Assembly: GCF_014217545.1 (NCBI RefSeq)
Contig: NZ_CP043178.1
Coordinates: 3,534,001 to 3,598,000, forward strand
DNA length: 64,000 bases
DNA from: Pseudarthrobacter sp. NBSH8
GTDB taxonomy: Bacteria; Actinomycetota; Actinomycetes; Actinomycetales; Micrococcaceae
Direction of reading: 5' to 3'
Both the position numbers and the translations under genes were made by a program. Every line of letters starts with the position of its first letter. The first letter of the stretch is position 1. Shown one piece after another: positions 43,518 to 51,547 of the stretch. The notes beneath the pieces are model-generated. The model ran no database searches. It was not told the DNA's origin and was given only the letters and a program-made list of their open reading frames with translations.

Positions 43518-44887
43518 GTACCAGCACCAAAACCACACGGATCGACAAAGCTGGTGCCCGGCTGACGCTTCCGGTCGCCGCCCTGGCCTTTGTCATCGCG
43601 CTGGCCGTCCAGTTCATCGGCCAGGCCAAGATCGATATCGGAATCGGCGCAATCGTCATCTTCCCCATGGTCTGGGGCCTCATCCTGGGGCTCCTGGTCT
43701 CCATCCAGAAGTTCAAGCCCCTGGGCCTGGACCTGCAGCGGATCGCCGCCGCCCTGGTGGGCGTGGCCGTGCTGCTGCTGGTGGCCAGGCTGGCGTTCAA
43801 CATCGGGCCCAGCCTCCCCAGCCTGATCAAAGCAGGGCCGGCCCTGCTGCTGCAGGAAGTGGGGCACCTGCTGGGCACCATCATGCTGGCGCTCCCCCTG
43901 GCCGTCCTGCTCCGGATGGGCAAGGCAACGGTGGGCGCTACGTTCTCCCTTGACCGGGAGCCGTCCTTCGCCATGGTCTCCGAAAAGTACGGCCCCGACT
44001 CGGACCAGTACCGCGGAGTGCTGGCCATGTATGTCTTCGGAACGCTGTTCGGCGCCGTGTACATTACGCTGCTCACTTCACTGGTGGCCAACTGGAAGAT
44101 CTTCGATCCGCTGGCCCTGGCGATGGGCGCCGGCGTGGGATCCGGCTCCATGATGGCGGCGTCCTCGGCGAGTATCATCGCGGCCTACCCGGCGGACCAG
44201 GAAGCCATCCTGGGCATGGCGGCGGTGTCCAACCTGATCACCACCATCCTGGGCGTCTACGTAGGCATCTACATCGCGCTGCCGCTTGCGGACCGTTTCT
44301 ACAAGCTCCTCACCCGCAGGCAGACCCGTGAAGCTGCGGCGGTCACAGCAGGGGCCCCCGCCGAGCGCGGCCTGGCCGACATTGAGCGGGAAGAGGTCCA
44401 GGCCGAAGAAAACCGCCGGTTCCGCGAGCGGGTTGCCGAATCCTCCGCAGCCATCAAGCTCCCGCTGTGGCTGTCCCTGTCCGTCCTGACGGTCCTGGGC
44501 ATCGGCACGGCGTCGGTGGCGGCCAAGGGCTTCAGCCTGACGATCGTCGCCGGGTACGGAATCATGCTGGCACTGGTCCTGGTGAGCGTTGCCCTGGCGA
44601 AGGTTACCAAGAAGATTTCGGCGATCGTCTACATCACCACGATCGGCGCCTACATCTCCAGCCCGTGGTTCTTCGGGGCGGAGTCGCTCACAACGGTCAT
44701 CAAGACGGTCGACTTCCTGTCCATCGCCACGGTGATGCTGACGCTCGCGGGCCTGTCTTTGGGCAAGGACATCCCCTTGCTGAAGAACATCGGCTGGAAG
44801 ATCATCCCGGTGGGCCTGGTGGCCATCACCGCGTCCTTCCTGCTCTCCACCGTGATAGCGGAGTTCGCCCTCGGGCTCTGGCACTAA
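43514..44887 (+). CDS. DUF3100 membrane protein, copy A (putative transporter)
   Basis: The 457-aa protein has about 10-11 hydrophobic segments, with a charged cytoplasmic loop near residues 275-315. Conserved elements shared with the paralog at 49984 are LLQEVGHLLGT, the GAT(F/W)S(L/I)DRE loop, YRGV and a GSGSMM-type small-residue stretch before a YP pair. The symmetric layout resembles ion-coupled organic-acid carriers, so import of the M20 hydrolase substrate is a reasonable inference. Function is not established for DUF3100. Confidence 0.8.
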   Translation: MSTSTKTTRIDKAGARLTLPVAALAFVIALAVQFIGQAKIDIGIGAIVIFPMVWGLILGLLVSIQKFKPLGLDLQRIAAALVGVAVLLLVARLAFNIGPSLPSLIKAGPALLLQEVGHLLGTIMLALPLAVLLRMGKATVGATFSLDREPSFAMVSEKYGPDSDQYRGVLAMYVFGTLFGAVYITLLTSLVANWKIFDPLALAMGAGVGSGSMMAASSASIIAAYPADQEAILGMAAVSNLITTILGVYVGIYIALPLADRFYKLLTRRQTREAAAVTAGAPAERGLADIEREEVQAEENRRFRERVAESSAAIKLPLWLSLSVLTVLGIGTASVAAKGFSLTIVAGYGIMLALVLVSVALAKVTKKISAIVYITTIGAYISSPWFFGAESLTTVIKTVDFLSIATVMLTLAGLSLGKDIPLLKNIGWKIIPVGLVAITASFLLSTVIAEFALGLWH

Positions 44888-44894
44888 CATGCAA

Positions 44895-44949
44895 CGCGGG
44901 GTCACTTACGGCCCAATAATAGGCACTTATTGGGCCAAAAGTGACCCCG
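44895..44949. terminator. Stem-loop after the RpiR operon
   Basis: GCGGGGTCACTT and CGGCCCAATAA pair with TTATTGGGCC and AAGTGACCCCGC, leaving small mismatches. No T-tract follows. Confidence 0.65.
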
Positions 44950-44994
44950 CATTGGGCCACCCCTCCCCACTGCTTTCGCGGCGAAGGTGAACGG

Positions 44995-45020
44995 TCGACG
45001 GCGGGACCTCCCGCCGTCGT
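44995..45020. repeat. REP-like palindrome, copy 8
   Basis: CGACGGCGGGA pairs with TCCCGCCGTCG around CC. Its edge reaches the stop codon of the GntR gene (45020-45022), so it acts as that gene's 3' end. Confidence 0.85.
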
Positions 45021-45688
45021 CAGCTTTCGGGGAGGCGCCCGGCCAGTCCTTGGAGCGACGGTTCACGGCCCAGCTCCACGTGTGCGAAGGCCAGCGCCGC
45101 CGCCAGGTCCGGCTTGCCGTCATAAATGGCCTGGCACAGGCTCAGGTGCTCCGCACACTGAACCTGGGGGTCACGGTGCCCGGTCAAAGTGAAGAGCCAC
45201 TGCATCCTGCCCAGCAGGGGCTTCATGGAGGACTCCAGCAGCGAGTTGCCCCCCATCGCCACGATCTCTGCGTGCAGGGCCGTATTGCTGAGCGGTATCT
45301 GCGCATGGTCGTGGCGCAGGGTTGCTTCTTCTGCCTGGTCCATCATTTGCTGCAGCCGCGACGACGGCTGGCCTCTTGCCGCGGCCTGGGCCGCGAGGCG
45401 TGCGGCGAGGACTTCCAGGCTGAGCCGCACCTCAAAGAGCTCGTTGACGTCGCGCAGGGTGATCTGCTTGACGGTGGCACCACGCCGGGGGGAGGCGTCA
45501 ATGAAGCCTTCGGCTTCGAGCTGCTGGAGGGCTTCCCGGACGGGCACCCGGGAAACAGCCAGAGTCTGGGACAGCTCACGTTCCCTGAGCCGGGACCCCG
45601 GCGCGAAGTCACCGGAGATGATCAACTCCCGGATCCGGGCCCGGGCAGTATCAGCCGAGGACGCCGGGGCTTCCGCTTGGACGGCCAT
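45020..45688 (-). CDS. GntR family (FCD-type) transcriptional regulator
   Basis: The 222-aa protein has an N-terminal GntR winged helix (RIRELIISGDFAPGSRLRERELSQTL, VSRVPVREALQQLEAEG) and a C-terminal FCD effector domain whose metal-binding residues are in the ALHAEIVAMGGN and CAEHLSLCQAI stretches. GGGAGG 5 bases before ATG 45688 sets the start. It lies downstream of the cyclodeaminase gene on the same strand. The perfect palindromes CTTGGTATACCAAG at 48.3 and 49.9 kb contain the TGGT/ACCA half-sites of this family and are its probable targets. Confidence 0.9.
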   Translation of the reverse strand: MAVQAEAPASSADTARARIRELIISGDFAPGSRLRERELSQTLAVSRVPVREALQQLEAEGFIDASPRRGATVKQITLRDVNELFEVRLSLEVLAARLAAQAAARGQPSSRLQQMMDQAEEATLRHDHAQIPLSNTALHAEIVAMGGNSLLESSMKPLLGRMQWLFTLTGHRDPQVQCAEHLSLCQAIYDGKPDLAAALAFAHVELGREPSLQGLAGRLPES

Positions 45689-45732
45689 TCATTCCTCCCG
45701 TTATTGCTGCGAAACCATACTTCCGCGCTTAC

Positions 45733-46719
45733 TCAGTTATTCAGCTCCACGCGGGTGCCAACCCCCTGATGGAGCGCAGCGTCGTACAGGAGCCGCCCGA
45801 TGGCAAGATCCTGCAGACCTATACCAACCGAGTTGAACAAGGTTACGTCCTCATCACCCAGGCGACCTGCTTTTGTCCCCGCCGCCACGTCACCGAGCTC
45901 GGCTTCCACATCCTCAAAGCTCATCACACCTTCGGCCACCGGGATGATCAGCCCGCCTGATTTGGCCCTGGCCGTGGCCAGACTGTCCACGAAGACCCTG
46001 GCCCTCACCATGCCCGCCGAATCAATCTCCCGGTGGTCCGCCCGCGGACGGGATCCGACGGCGTTCACGTGCAGCCCGGGCTGGAACCACTCGCCCCTAA
46101 CCACCGGCTCAACGGCCGGCGTGAGGGTGCACAGCACATCGGCAGCCGCCACCACTTCCCGGACGCTGGCCGCCCGCGTGACGTTCAGGCCGTAGTGGGA
46201 AATCTCGTCACAGAAGGCGGCGACCGTGTCCGCGGAACGGGACCACACCACGACGTTTTCAATCGGGAGGACGGCCAGCATGGCTTCCACGTGGGCAACG
46301 GCCAGGGCGCCTGCACCGACCAGTCCCAGGGTGGTGCTGCCGGGCCTCGCGAGGAGCTTCGTCGCCACCGCACTGGCAGCGGCAGTGCGGACCCGTGTGG
46401 GGACTTTGCCGTCCAGGATGGCCAGGGTTTCGCCGGTTAGCTGGGAGACAAGCATGATCGTGGACCGCTGCGTGGGCAGGCCGGACTCCCGGTTTGCCGG
46501 GATGTCCGCCAGTAGTTTGACGGACGCGAGCTCCTCGGCGCTGGACAGCGCTGCCATCGGCAGGAACCTCGCGTCCGAGGACGGCAGGAGGAGCGAGTCC
46601 GGCGCCGGCTGAAAGGCGGTGCCCCGGCTGAGGCCGGCAAAGACGCGTTCGACGGCGGCAATGGTCCCCGGCATATCGGCCAGGGTCTGGAGCTCGGAGG
46701 CTTTAAGAATCAAGGTCAT
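45733..46719 (-). CDS. Ornithine cyclodeaminase/mu-crystallin family protein
   Basis: The 328-aa NAD(P)-dependent protein shows the family pattern: RTAAASAVATKLLARPG, the dinucleotide-binding LGLVGAGALAVAHVEAM and the DVTLFNSVGIGLQDLA end. Members include ornithine cyclodeaminase, alanine dehydrogenase and ketimine reductase, so the reaction cannot be fixed from sequence. It is followed 44 bp later by the GntR regulator, probably in one transcript. With three amidohydrolases nearby it may process an amino or imino acid released by them. Confidence 0.85.
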   Translation of the reverse strand: MTLILKASELQTLADMPGTIAAVERVFAGLSRGTAFQPAPDSLLLPSSDARFLPMAALSSAEELASVKLLADIPANRESGLPTQRSTIMLVSQLTGETLAILDGKVPTRVRTAAASAVATKLLARPGSTTLGLVGAGALAVAHVEAMLAVLPIENVVVWSRSADTVAAFCDEISHYGLNVTRAASVREVVAAADVLCTLTPAVEPVVRGEWFQPGLHVNAVGSRPRADHREIDSAGMVRARVFVDSLATARAKSGGLIIPVAEGVMSFEDVEAELGDVAAGTKAGRLGDEDVTLFNSVGIGLQDLAIGRLLYDAALHQGVGTRVELNN

Positions 46720-46823
46720 GGGTGGCTTTCTGGGTTGGGAGGGCGCGTTTGCCGGGTAGCTCAGACGGCTCGGGCAGGAGGAAGGTGGTCGGGGACAGCG
46801 TCGCGTTTGTCCTTACCGACCGA

Positions 46824-48161
46824 TCAGAGGTCATTCCGTACAAGGACTCCCTGCGCCACCACTGCCCTTATTTCTTCCAGGGCCGAGGCACTGTTCAAGG
46901 GATCAGAATCCACGATGATCGCGTCTGCAAAGGAACCGCGTACCAGGCGTCCTGCACTCTCACTCCAGCCGAGCAGGGCGGCGGCGTTGACTGTCGCGGC
47001 CCGTAGCGCGTCCAGTGGTGAAAGCCCGGCCTCAGCAAGCAGACGCGCTTCTGTGCCTATGGGGGTCACATCGGATCCGAAGGAATCCGTCCCTGCCACC
47101 ACCGTCACACCGGCTTCATGGGCAGCCCTCACGGCTGCTTTGATGATGGGCGTGTACTCCGTGCCGCGAGCGGCAAGAATCGGGTTGGAAGAACCAGCCA
47201 TGCTCGTGATGGCGTCCAATGTGGGTGTGAAGTAAGTGCCACGGCGGGCCATCAGCGAGATGGTCTCCTCGCTGACGAAGACGCCGTGCTCGATGCTGCG
47301 CACACCGGCCCGGACGGCACCGCCTATCCCCTCTGCGCTGTAGGCGTGGCAAAGCACGCCTGCTTTGCCTGCGGCCTTAACCACTGCAGAGAGCTGTTCG
47401 TAGGTGTAGACCAGTTCGCGGGGGTCCTGTTCCGCCAGGCCTGCCCGGGGATTGGCCCGGGTCTTGATCACCTGTGCACCGCGTTTCAGGTTGACGCGGG
47501 TGAGGTAGGCAAGGTCCGTCGGTGCGGTGACTCCCCCGGCCAGGGATGCAAGCGGTGCAAGGTCCGGGTCAGCGAGGAGCGAGGCCCCAAGATCGGGTGA
47601 GATGAACAGCCCGGCGGGGCTCATCCGGGGTGAGGCGCCGGCGGCCCAGGCAGGCAGGGCAGCGAGGGCCACGTCCTGGTAGAAGCTGCTTGAACCACTT
47701 CTGACGCTGGTCGCTCCGCCCTGCAGGATGGCCCGCGCATCCGAAAGAGCGTTCGCATGGACATGCACGTCGATAAGGCCGGGAAGCACCCACCGCCCGG
47801 AGGCATCCACGATGCGGGCACGGCCTGCAAGGGCGGCTACCGCACGCCGTGTTTCGTCCCGGGTGCCGGCCGCGGTGACCTTGCCTCCTTCCAGCACAAG
47901 GACCCCGTCCTGCACTGCGTTGCCCGTTTTGGGGTCCACTATGGTGCCGCCCTCGATGATCATCGGCGGGGGCGAAGCGGGGCGGTCAGGATAGACGGGG
48001 CCTGATGTGTTGCCCGCTGCCCTCGCCGCCGGGGCACTTCCGAGCTGGGCAGCCAGGCTTGCCACCGAGATTCCCGCCAGGGCGGCCGCTCCGGCCAGGA
48101 TGCCGCGGCGGGGAACAGCAGTTGGTGGCAGGACAGCGGAGGTGTGATCGTGCAGGCACAT
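46824..48161 (-). CDS. Tat-exported amidohydrolase (imidazolonepropionase-like)
   Basis: The 445-aa protein starts at ATG 48161 after GGAGAGA. Its N-terminus has a twin arginine (RR18-19) before a hydrophobic stretch (LAGAAALAGISVASLAAQLG) and an ARA cleavage site, so export by Tat with its metal bound is likely. The catalytic domain has DVHVHANA, a lysine in QVIKTRAN, LCHAYSAEG, SIEHGVF and VAGTDSF, the full metal set. Proline- or imidazole-type amide hydrolysis outside the membrane is possible. A promoter carrying the GntR palindrome lies upstream. Confidence 0.86.
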   Translation of the reverse strand: MCLHDHTSAVLPPTAVPRRGILAGAAALAGISVASLAAQLGSAPAARAAGNTSGPVYPDRPASPPPMIIEGGTIVDPKTGNAVQDGVLVLEGGKVTAAGTRDETRRAVAALAGRARIVDASGRWVLPGLIDVHVHANALSDARAILQGGATSVRSGSSSFYQDVALAALPAWAAGASPRMSPAGLFISPDLGASLLADPDLAPLASLAGGVTAPTDLAYLTRVNLKRGAQVIKTRANPRAGLAEQDPRELVYTYEQLSAVVKAAGKAGVLCHAYSAEGIGGAVRAGVRSIEHGVFVSEETISLMARRGTYFTPTLDAITSMAGSSNPILAARGTEYTPIIKAAVRAAHEAGVTVVAGTDSFGSDVTPIGTEARLLAEAGLSPLDALRAATVNAAALLGWSESAGRLVRGSFADAIIVDSDPLNSASALEEIRAVVAQGVLVRNDL

Positions 48162-48287
48162 TGTTCTCTCCAATGAGAAAGGCCCTGACGCAGGCGCGCG
48201 GGTCCGGTGTCGGTAGGTCAAAGTGGTGGTTCCACCGAGGGCGGATCGGCTTGCACCGCAGTGTGCTGGAATCCCTCGAGTAACTTC

Positions 48288-48316
48288 ATTCTATCGCTCT
48301 TGGTATACCAAGCCAA
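48288..48316 (-). promoter_or_regulatory. Promoter with GntR-type palindrome (amidohydrolase gene)
   Basis: On the minus strand TTGGCT (48316-48311) and TAGAAT (48293-48288) are 17 bp apart. The perfect palindrome CTTGGTATACCAAG (48299-48312) lies almost entirely inside the spacer, a typical repressor position. Confidence 0.7.
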
Positions 48317-48350
48317 GAGCGAGCGAATGAAGAGCCGAAGGTTGCGGCCG

Positions 48351-49838
48351 TTACGGGGCAGCGATCGGCTGAGCGATTTCCGCGCGTGGATAGGTGGGCG
48401 GAAACAGCTCGTCAGGCTCCCGGAGCCGGGCGTCCCGTACCGAGTAGGCCGCCCGCATCGCGTCGAACAGCCGCTGCCCCTCAACCCGCAGCGCGTCAAG
48501 GTCTATGCCGGGAAGGGCGCCGCCAACCACGACCGGGCGCCCTGCAACGAAGGTGTCGGTCACCTGGCGCGCCGTCCCGTTGAGCACCAGCGTCCGTAGC
48601 GGGTCTTCGACGACGCCGTCGCCGAAGTCGGCCAGGGAGACCACCGTGATGTCGGCCTGCATGCCGGGGGCAAGCCTCCCCAGGTCAGCGCGCCCAAGGG
48701 CCCGGGCGCCGCCGAGGGTGGCGGCGTCGAAATAGTCGGCCAGGGTCCCGGCGTCAGGCCTTCCCTCGACCAGCCGGGTCAGGTGCATGCCGGCGTCCAT
48801 GCCGCGCACAAGATCCGGCGGGAAGGAGTCAGTGCCCAGGCAAATGTTGATGCCTGCTTCGCGGAAACGGTCGAATGAAACAAGCTGCTTCTGGTAGCGG
48901 AACGATGTCAGCGGGCAATGGACAATGCTGACGCCGTGGCGGGCCAGCGTGTCAAGCGGGCCGCCCGGCGCTGACGCGGCAGGGTCCTTGCCGTCGATCA
49001 CCACACCATGCGGGATCAGAAGCCTCGTGCCGAACAGGCCGGTGGATTCGAGCAGTTCCAGGACGCCGCGTCCGGCGGATTGCTGCAGGAGCCCGTCCTC
49101 GAGCGGGGACTGAAGGCAGTGCAGCCGGACCAGCGAGTCCCGCTCCCTGGCGATTTGCGCCGTCTGCCGCATCAGGTCTTCGGACAGCGTCTCAATGCGG
49201 CACGGCAGCAGGGCCCCGGTGACGAGCGGGTCCGCGAGACCCGCGGCGTAGTCCATGAAGCGCTCTGCGTCGCGCAGGCCTGCAAGCCCCCGGGCCTCGT
49301 CGAAGTGGACCTCGCGGTCGCCTGCTGCGGTGATGACATGGACCCCGGAACGGTAGGCCGGCCCCAGGTAGCCGCGCAGTCCGATCCGGCGGCTTGTCTC
49401 CGCCATGTCCACAAGCTCATCGAGGCCTTCGGCCCAGGAACTGTGGATTTCCGAGGCGATCGGCATGTAGGTCGTAATGCCGTGCAGGGCGAGCTGCGCC
49501 AAGGCGAACTCGCGGATCGTGGCGCGCTCCGAGGGCGTGAACACGTCCCGGCGACGGTTGGCGAAGTAGTCCTCCGACCACAGGTGGCCGGCGGCGGCAT
49601 CGGGCGAAGGCCACGAGTCCAGGATGAGGTGATCGATGTCGGCGAGGGCGTCGAGGTCTATCAAGCCAGGCATGACCAAACTCTGGCCATAGTGGTGCTC
49701 CTCATCGACTGGGCCCACATAGTCGCGCCCCACGAAAACGATGGCATCCCCCTCGTAGACAACTTCGCCGTCCTCGATGAGCGTGTGCCCTGTTCCGTCG
49801 AACCCCAGAACGTACCGGGCCGAGATTTTCTTGTACAA
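48351..49838 (-). CDS. Amidohydrolase-family protein with altered metal motif
   Basis: AAGGAGG 4 bases before TTG 49838 fixes the start of this 495-aa protein. It resembles chlorohydrolase/guanine deaminase-like amidohydrolases, with later histidines (RLHCLQSP, IPHGVVIDG, IVHCPLTS) and the GTDSFPPD aspartate conserved. The first motif, normally GLxxxHxH, reads MPGLIDLDALADIDH, so both metal histidines are absent. Either another ligand set is used or the protein is not a standard hydrolase. It diverges from the second DUF3100 gene across a GntR palindrome. Confidence 0.78.
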   Translation of the reverse strand: MYKKISARYVLGFDGTGHTLIEDGEVVYEGDAIVFVGRDYVGPVDEEHHYGQSLVMPGLIDLDALADIDHLILDSWPSPDAAAGHLWSEDYFANRRRDVFTPSERATIREFALAQLALHGITTYMPIASEIHSSWAEGLDELVDMAETSRRIGLRGYLGPAYRSGVHVITAAGDREVHFDEARGLAGLRDAERFMDYAAGLADPLVTGALLPCRIETLSEDLMRQTAQIARERDSLVRLHCLQSPLEDGLLQQSAGRGVLELLESTGLFGTRLLIPHGVVIDGKDPAASAPGGPLDTLARHGVSIVHCPLTSFRYQKQLVSFDRFREAGINICLGTDSFPPDLVRGMDAGMHLTRLVEGRPDAGTLADYFDAATLGGARALGRADLGRLAPGMQADITVVSLADFGDGVVEDPLRTLVLNGTARQVTDTFVAGRPVVVGGALPGIDLDALRVEGQRLFDAMRAAYSVRDARLREPDELFPPTYPRAEIAQPIAAP

Positions 49839-49891
49839 CGTGCCTCCTTGGCGAACAGCGGATAAATGTGACTTGCCTCTCAATGAGTACG

Positions 49892-49919
49892 AGTATACAG
49901 TCACTTGGTATACCAAGAA
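49892..49919 (-). promoter_or_regulatory. Divergent promoter with GntR-type palindrome
   Basis: The palindrome CTTGGTATACCAAG is at 49904-49917. On the minus strand a TTCTTG -35 (49919-49914) and TGTATACT extended -10 (ending 49892) frame it with a 16-bp spacer. The plus-strand DUF3100 gene starts 67 bp away, so one operator could control both directions. Confidence 0.65.
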
Positions 49920-49983
49920 CCAGGTTCCGCAATGCGGGATGTTTTAGTTCTGATTCCTGATCCCCCCTCGAAAGGCCTGCGTC

Positions 49984-51441
49984 ATGCGCAATGAAGCGAA
50001 GACCACAGGCGGCTCCGTGTCCGCCCTTGTGGACGCGCCGCCGTCCCGTTCTTTCCGCGCCCGCCCCGCCCTGTGGCTGGTGATGATCGCACTCTCCACC
50101 GCCATCTGTGCCGCAGCCATCTTGATCGGCACTCACAAGTTCCAGCTCGGACCGGCCGCAATCGTCCTGATGCCCATCCTGTGGACCGTGCTCATCGGCG
50201 GATTCCTCGGTGTCCAGAAATGGAAACCCATCGGCGGGCGTGCCCGTGCGGTGTCCACCCACCTGATGGACGTATCCATAGTTTTCTTCCTGGCAGGTCT
50301 GGGCACTCAGATAGGTCCGTCGCTGACGAAGTTCACCGGCCTCGGCCCTGCAATACTCCTGCAAGAGGTGGGGCACGTGCTCGGCACGGTGATCCTGGCC
50401 CTGCCGGTCGCGGTGGCCCTTGGCCTGGGCCGCACTGCGATCGGCGCCACCTGGTCGATCGACCGTGAGTCCTACCTTGCCTTCGCCATCCAGCGCTTTG
50501 GTGTCCGCTCCCCCGAGTACCGCGGCGTGTTCGCAGTGTGGGTGCTGGGCAGCGTCTTTGGCGCCGTGTTTATCTCCCTCCTGGCCGGCCTGCTCGGCGG
50601 AATGGACTTCTTTGATCCCCGGGCCCTCGCGTTGGGCCTGGGACTGGGGTCCGCCTCCATGATGCTCGGGGGCGTGGGCGCCCTGTCCATCCTGTATCCG
50701 GAGATGGCCGGGGAGATCATGGCCCTCGCTGCACTGTCCAACCTCGTCACCAACATCGTCGGGTTCTACGCAGGTGTCTTTATTGCGCTGCCGATGTGCC
50801 AGAAGCTTTACAAGATGTGGTCCCGCATTTTCGGGCGGGACGACCTTGGCCGCCGTGTCCCCCGCGGCGCCCTCATAGGCGCTGCGGCTGGAACCCAATC
50901 GGGCAGCTCAGGTCAGGCACACCTGGGCGCCGCAGCGCTCGAGTCCCGTGGGGCCTCGGGCATCGACACCGTGGACGTCAACAGCATCGAAGAGGATCCC
51001 GTTGTTGTCCGGACACCCAGGACGTGGCTGATCGCGTTCGCCGCGACCGGGGTGGCCGGCTTCCTGCTCAACGCCCTCGGTACAGGTTCACTGCTGCCAC
51101 TGGATGCCGTCGGCATCCTCATCCTGCTGGCCCTCACCGCCATCGCCCTTGTGCTCGCCAAGCTCGTCCCGGTGGTTCCGTCCAGCATCTGGGTCCTGGC
51201 TCTGGCAACCATCGCCTCCGCGACGTTCCTGCCCATGGGCCCCTTCGTTGCCTCCGCTACGCAGCACATCAGCGTCCTCTTCGCCGGCCTGCCCATGATT
51301 GCCCTGATCGGCATGTCGCTTGGCCGTGACGTCAAGGCCCTGCGCTCACTGAGCTGGAAGATCGTCATCGTCGCCCTCATGACGTTCACCGCGAGCTTCG
51401 TCGCCGCAGCAGCCATCGCGCAGGCTGCCTTCCACTTCTAG
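49984..51441 (+). CDS. DUF3100 membrane protein, copy B (putative transporter)
   Basis: The 485-aa protein is a paralog of the one at 43514 and aligns through its whole length (LLQEVGHVLGT, GATWSIDRE, YRGVFAVWVLGSVFGAV, GLGLGSASMM, LYP). It has similar hydrophobic segments and a longer polar loop near residues 280-345. It pairs with the cytosine deaminase-like enzyme downstream and the divergent amidohydrolase. This mirrors the hydrolase/DUF3100 pairing of copy A. Substrate transport is inferred. Confidence 0.8.
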   Translation: MRNEAKTTGGSVSALVDAPPSRSFRARPALWLVMIALSTAICAAAILIGTHKFQLGPAAIVLMPILWTVLIGGFLGVQKWKPIGGRARAVSTHLMDVSIVFFLAGLGTQIGPSLTKFTGLGPAILLQEVGHVLGTVILALPVAVALGLGRTAIGATWSIDRESYLAFAIQRFGVRSPEYRGVFAVWVLGSVFGAVFISLLAGLLGGMDFFDPRALALGLGLGSASMMLGGVGALSILYPEMAGEIMALAALSNLVTNIVGFYAGVFIALPMCQKLYKMWSRIFGRDDLGRRVPRGALIGAAAGTQSGSSGQAHLGAAALESRGASGIDTVDVNSIEEDPVVVRTPRTWLIAFAATGVAGFLLNALGTGSLLPLDAVGILILLALTAIALVLAKLVPVVPSSIWVLALATIASATFLPMGPFVASATQHISVLFAGLPMIALIGMSLGRDVKALRSLSWKIVIVALMTFTASFVAAAAIAQAAFHF

Positions 51442-51475
51442 CTAGTACATGCTTCTTCCAGTACATGCTGCGGTA

Positions 51476-51511
51476 GGGGAGGCACCGGTCCCGCGGGATC
51501 GGTGCCTCCCC
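51476..51511 (+). terminator. Stem-loop between DUF3100 and amidohydrolase genes
   Basis: GGGGAGGCACCG pairs with CGGTGCCTCCCC around a GC-rich centre. No T-tract follows and it precedes a likely co-transcribed gene, so it may attenuate or process rather than end the message. AGTACATGCT is repeated just upstream (51446 and 51462). Confidence 0.55.
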
Positions 51512-51547
51512 AGCCGTCATTCATAGCCCAGCCGAAAGGAATGAACA

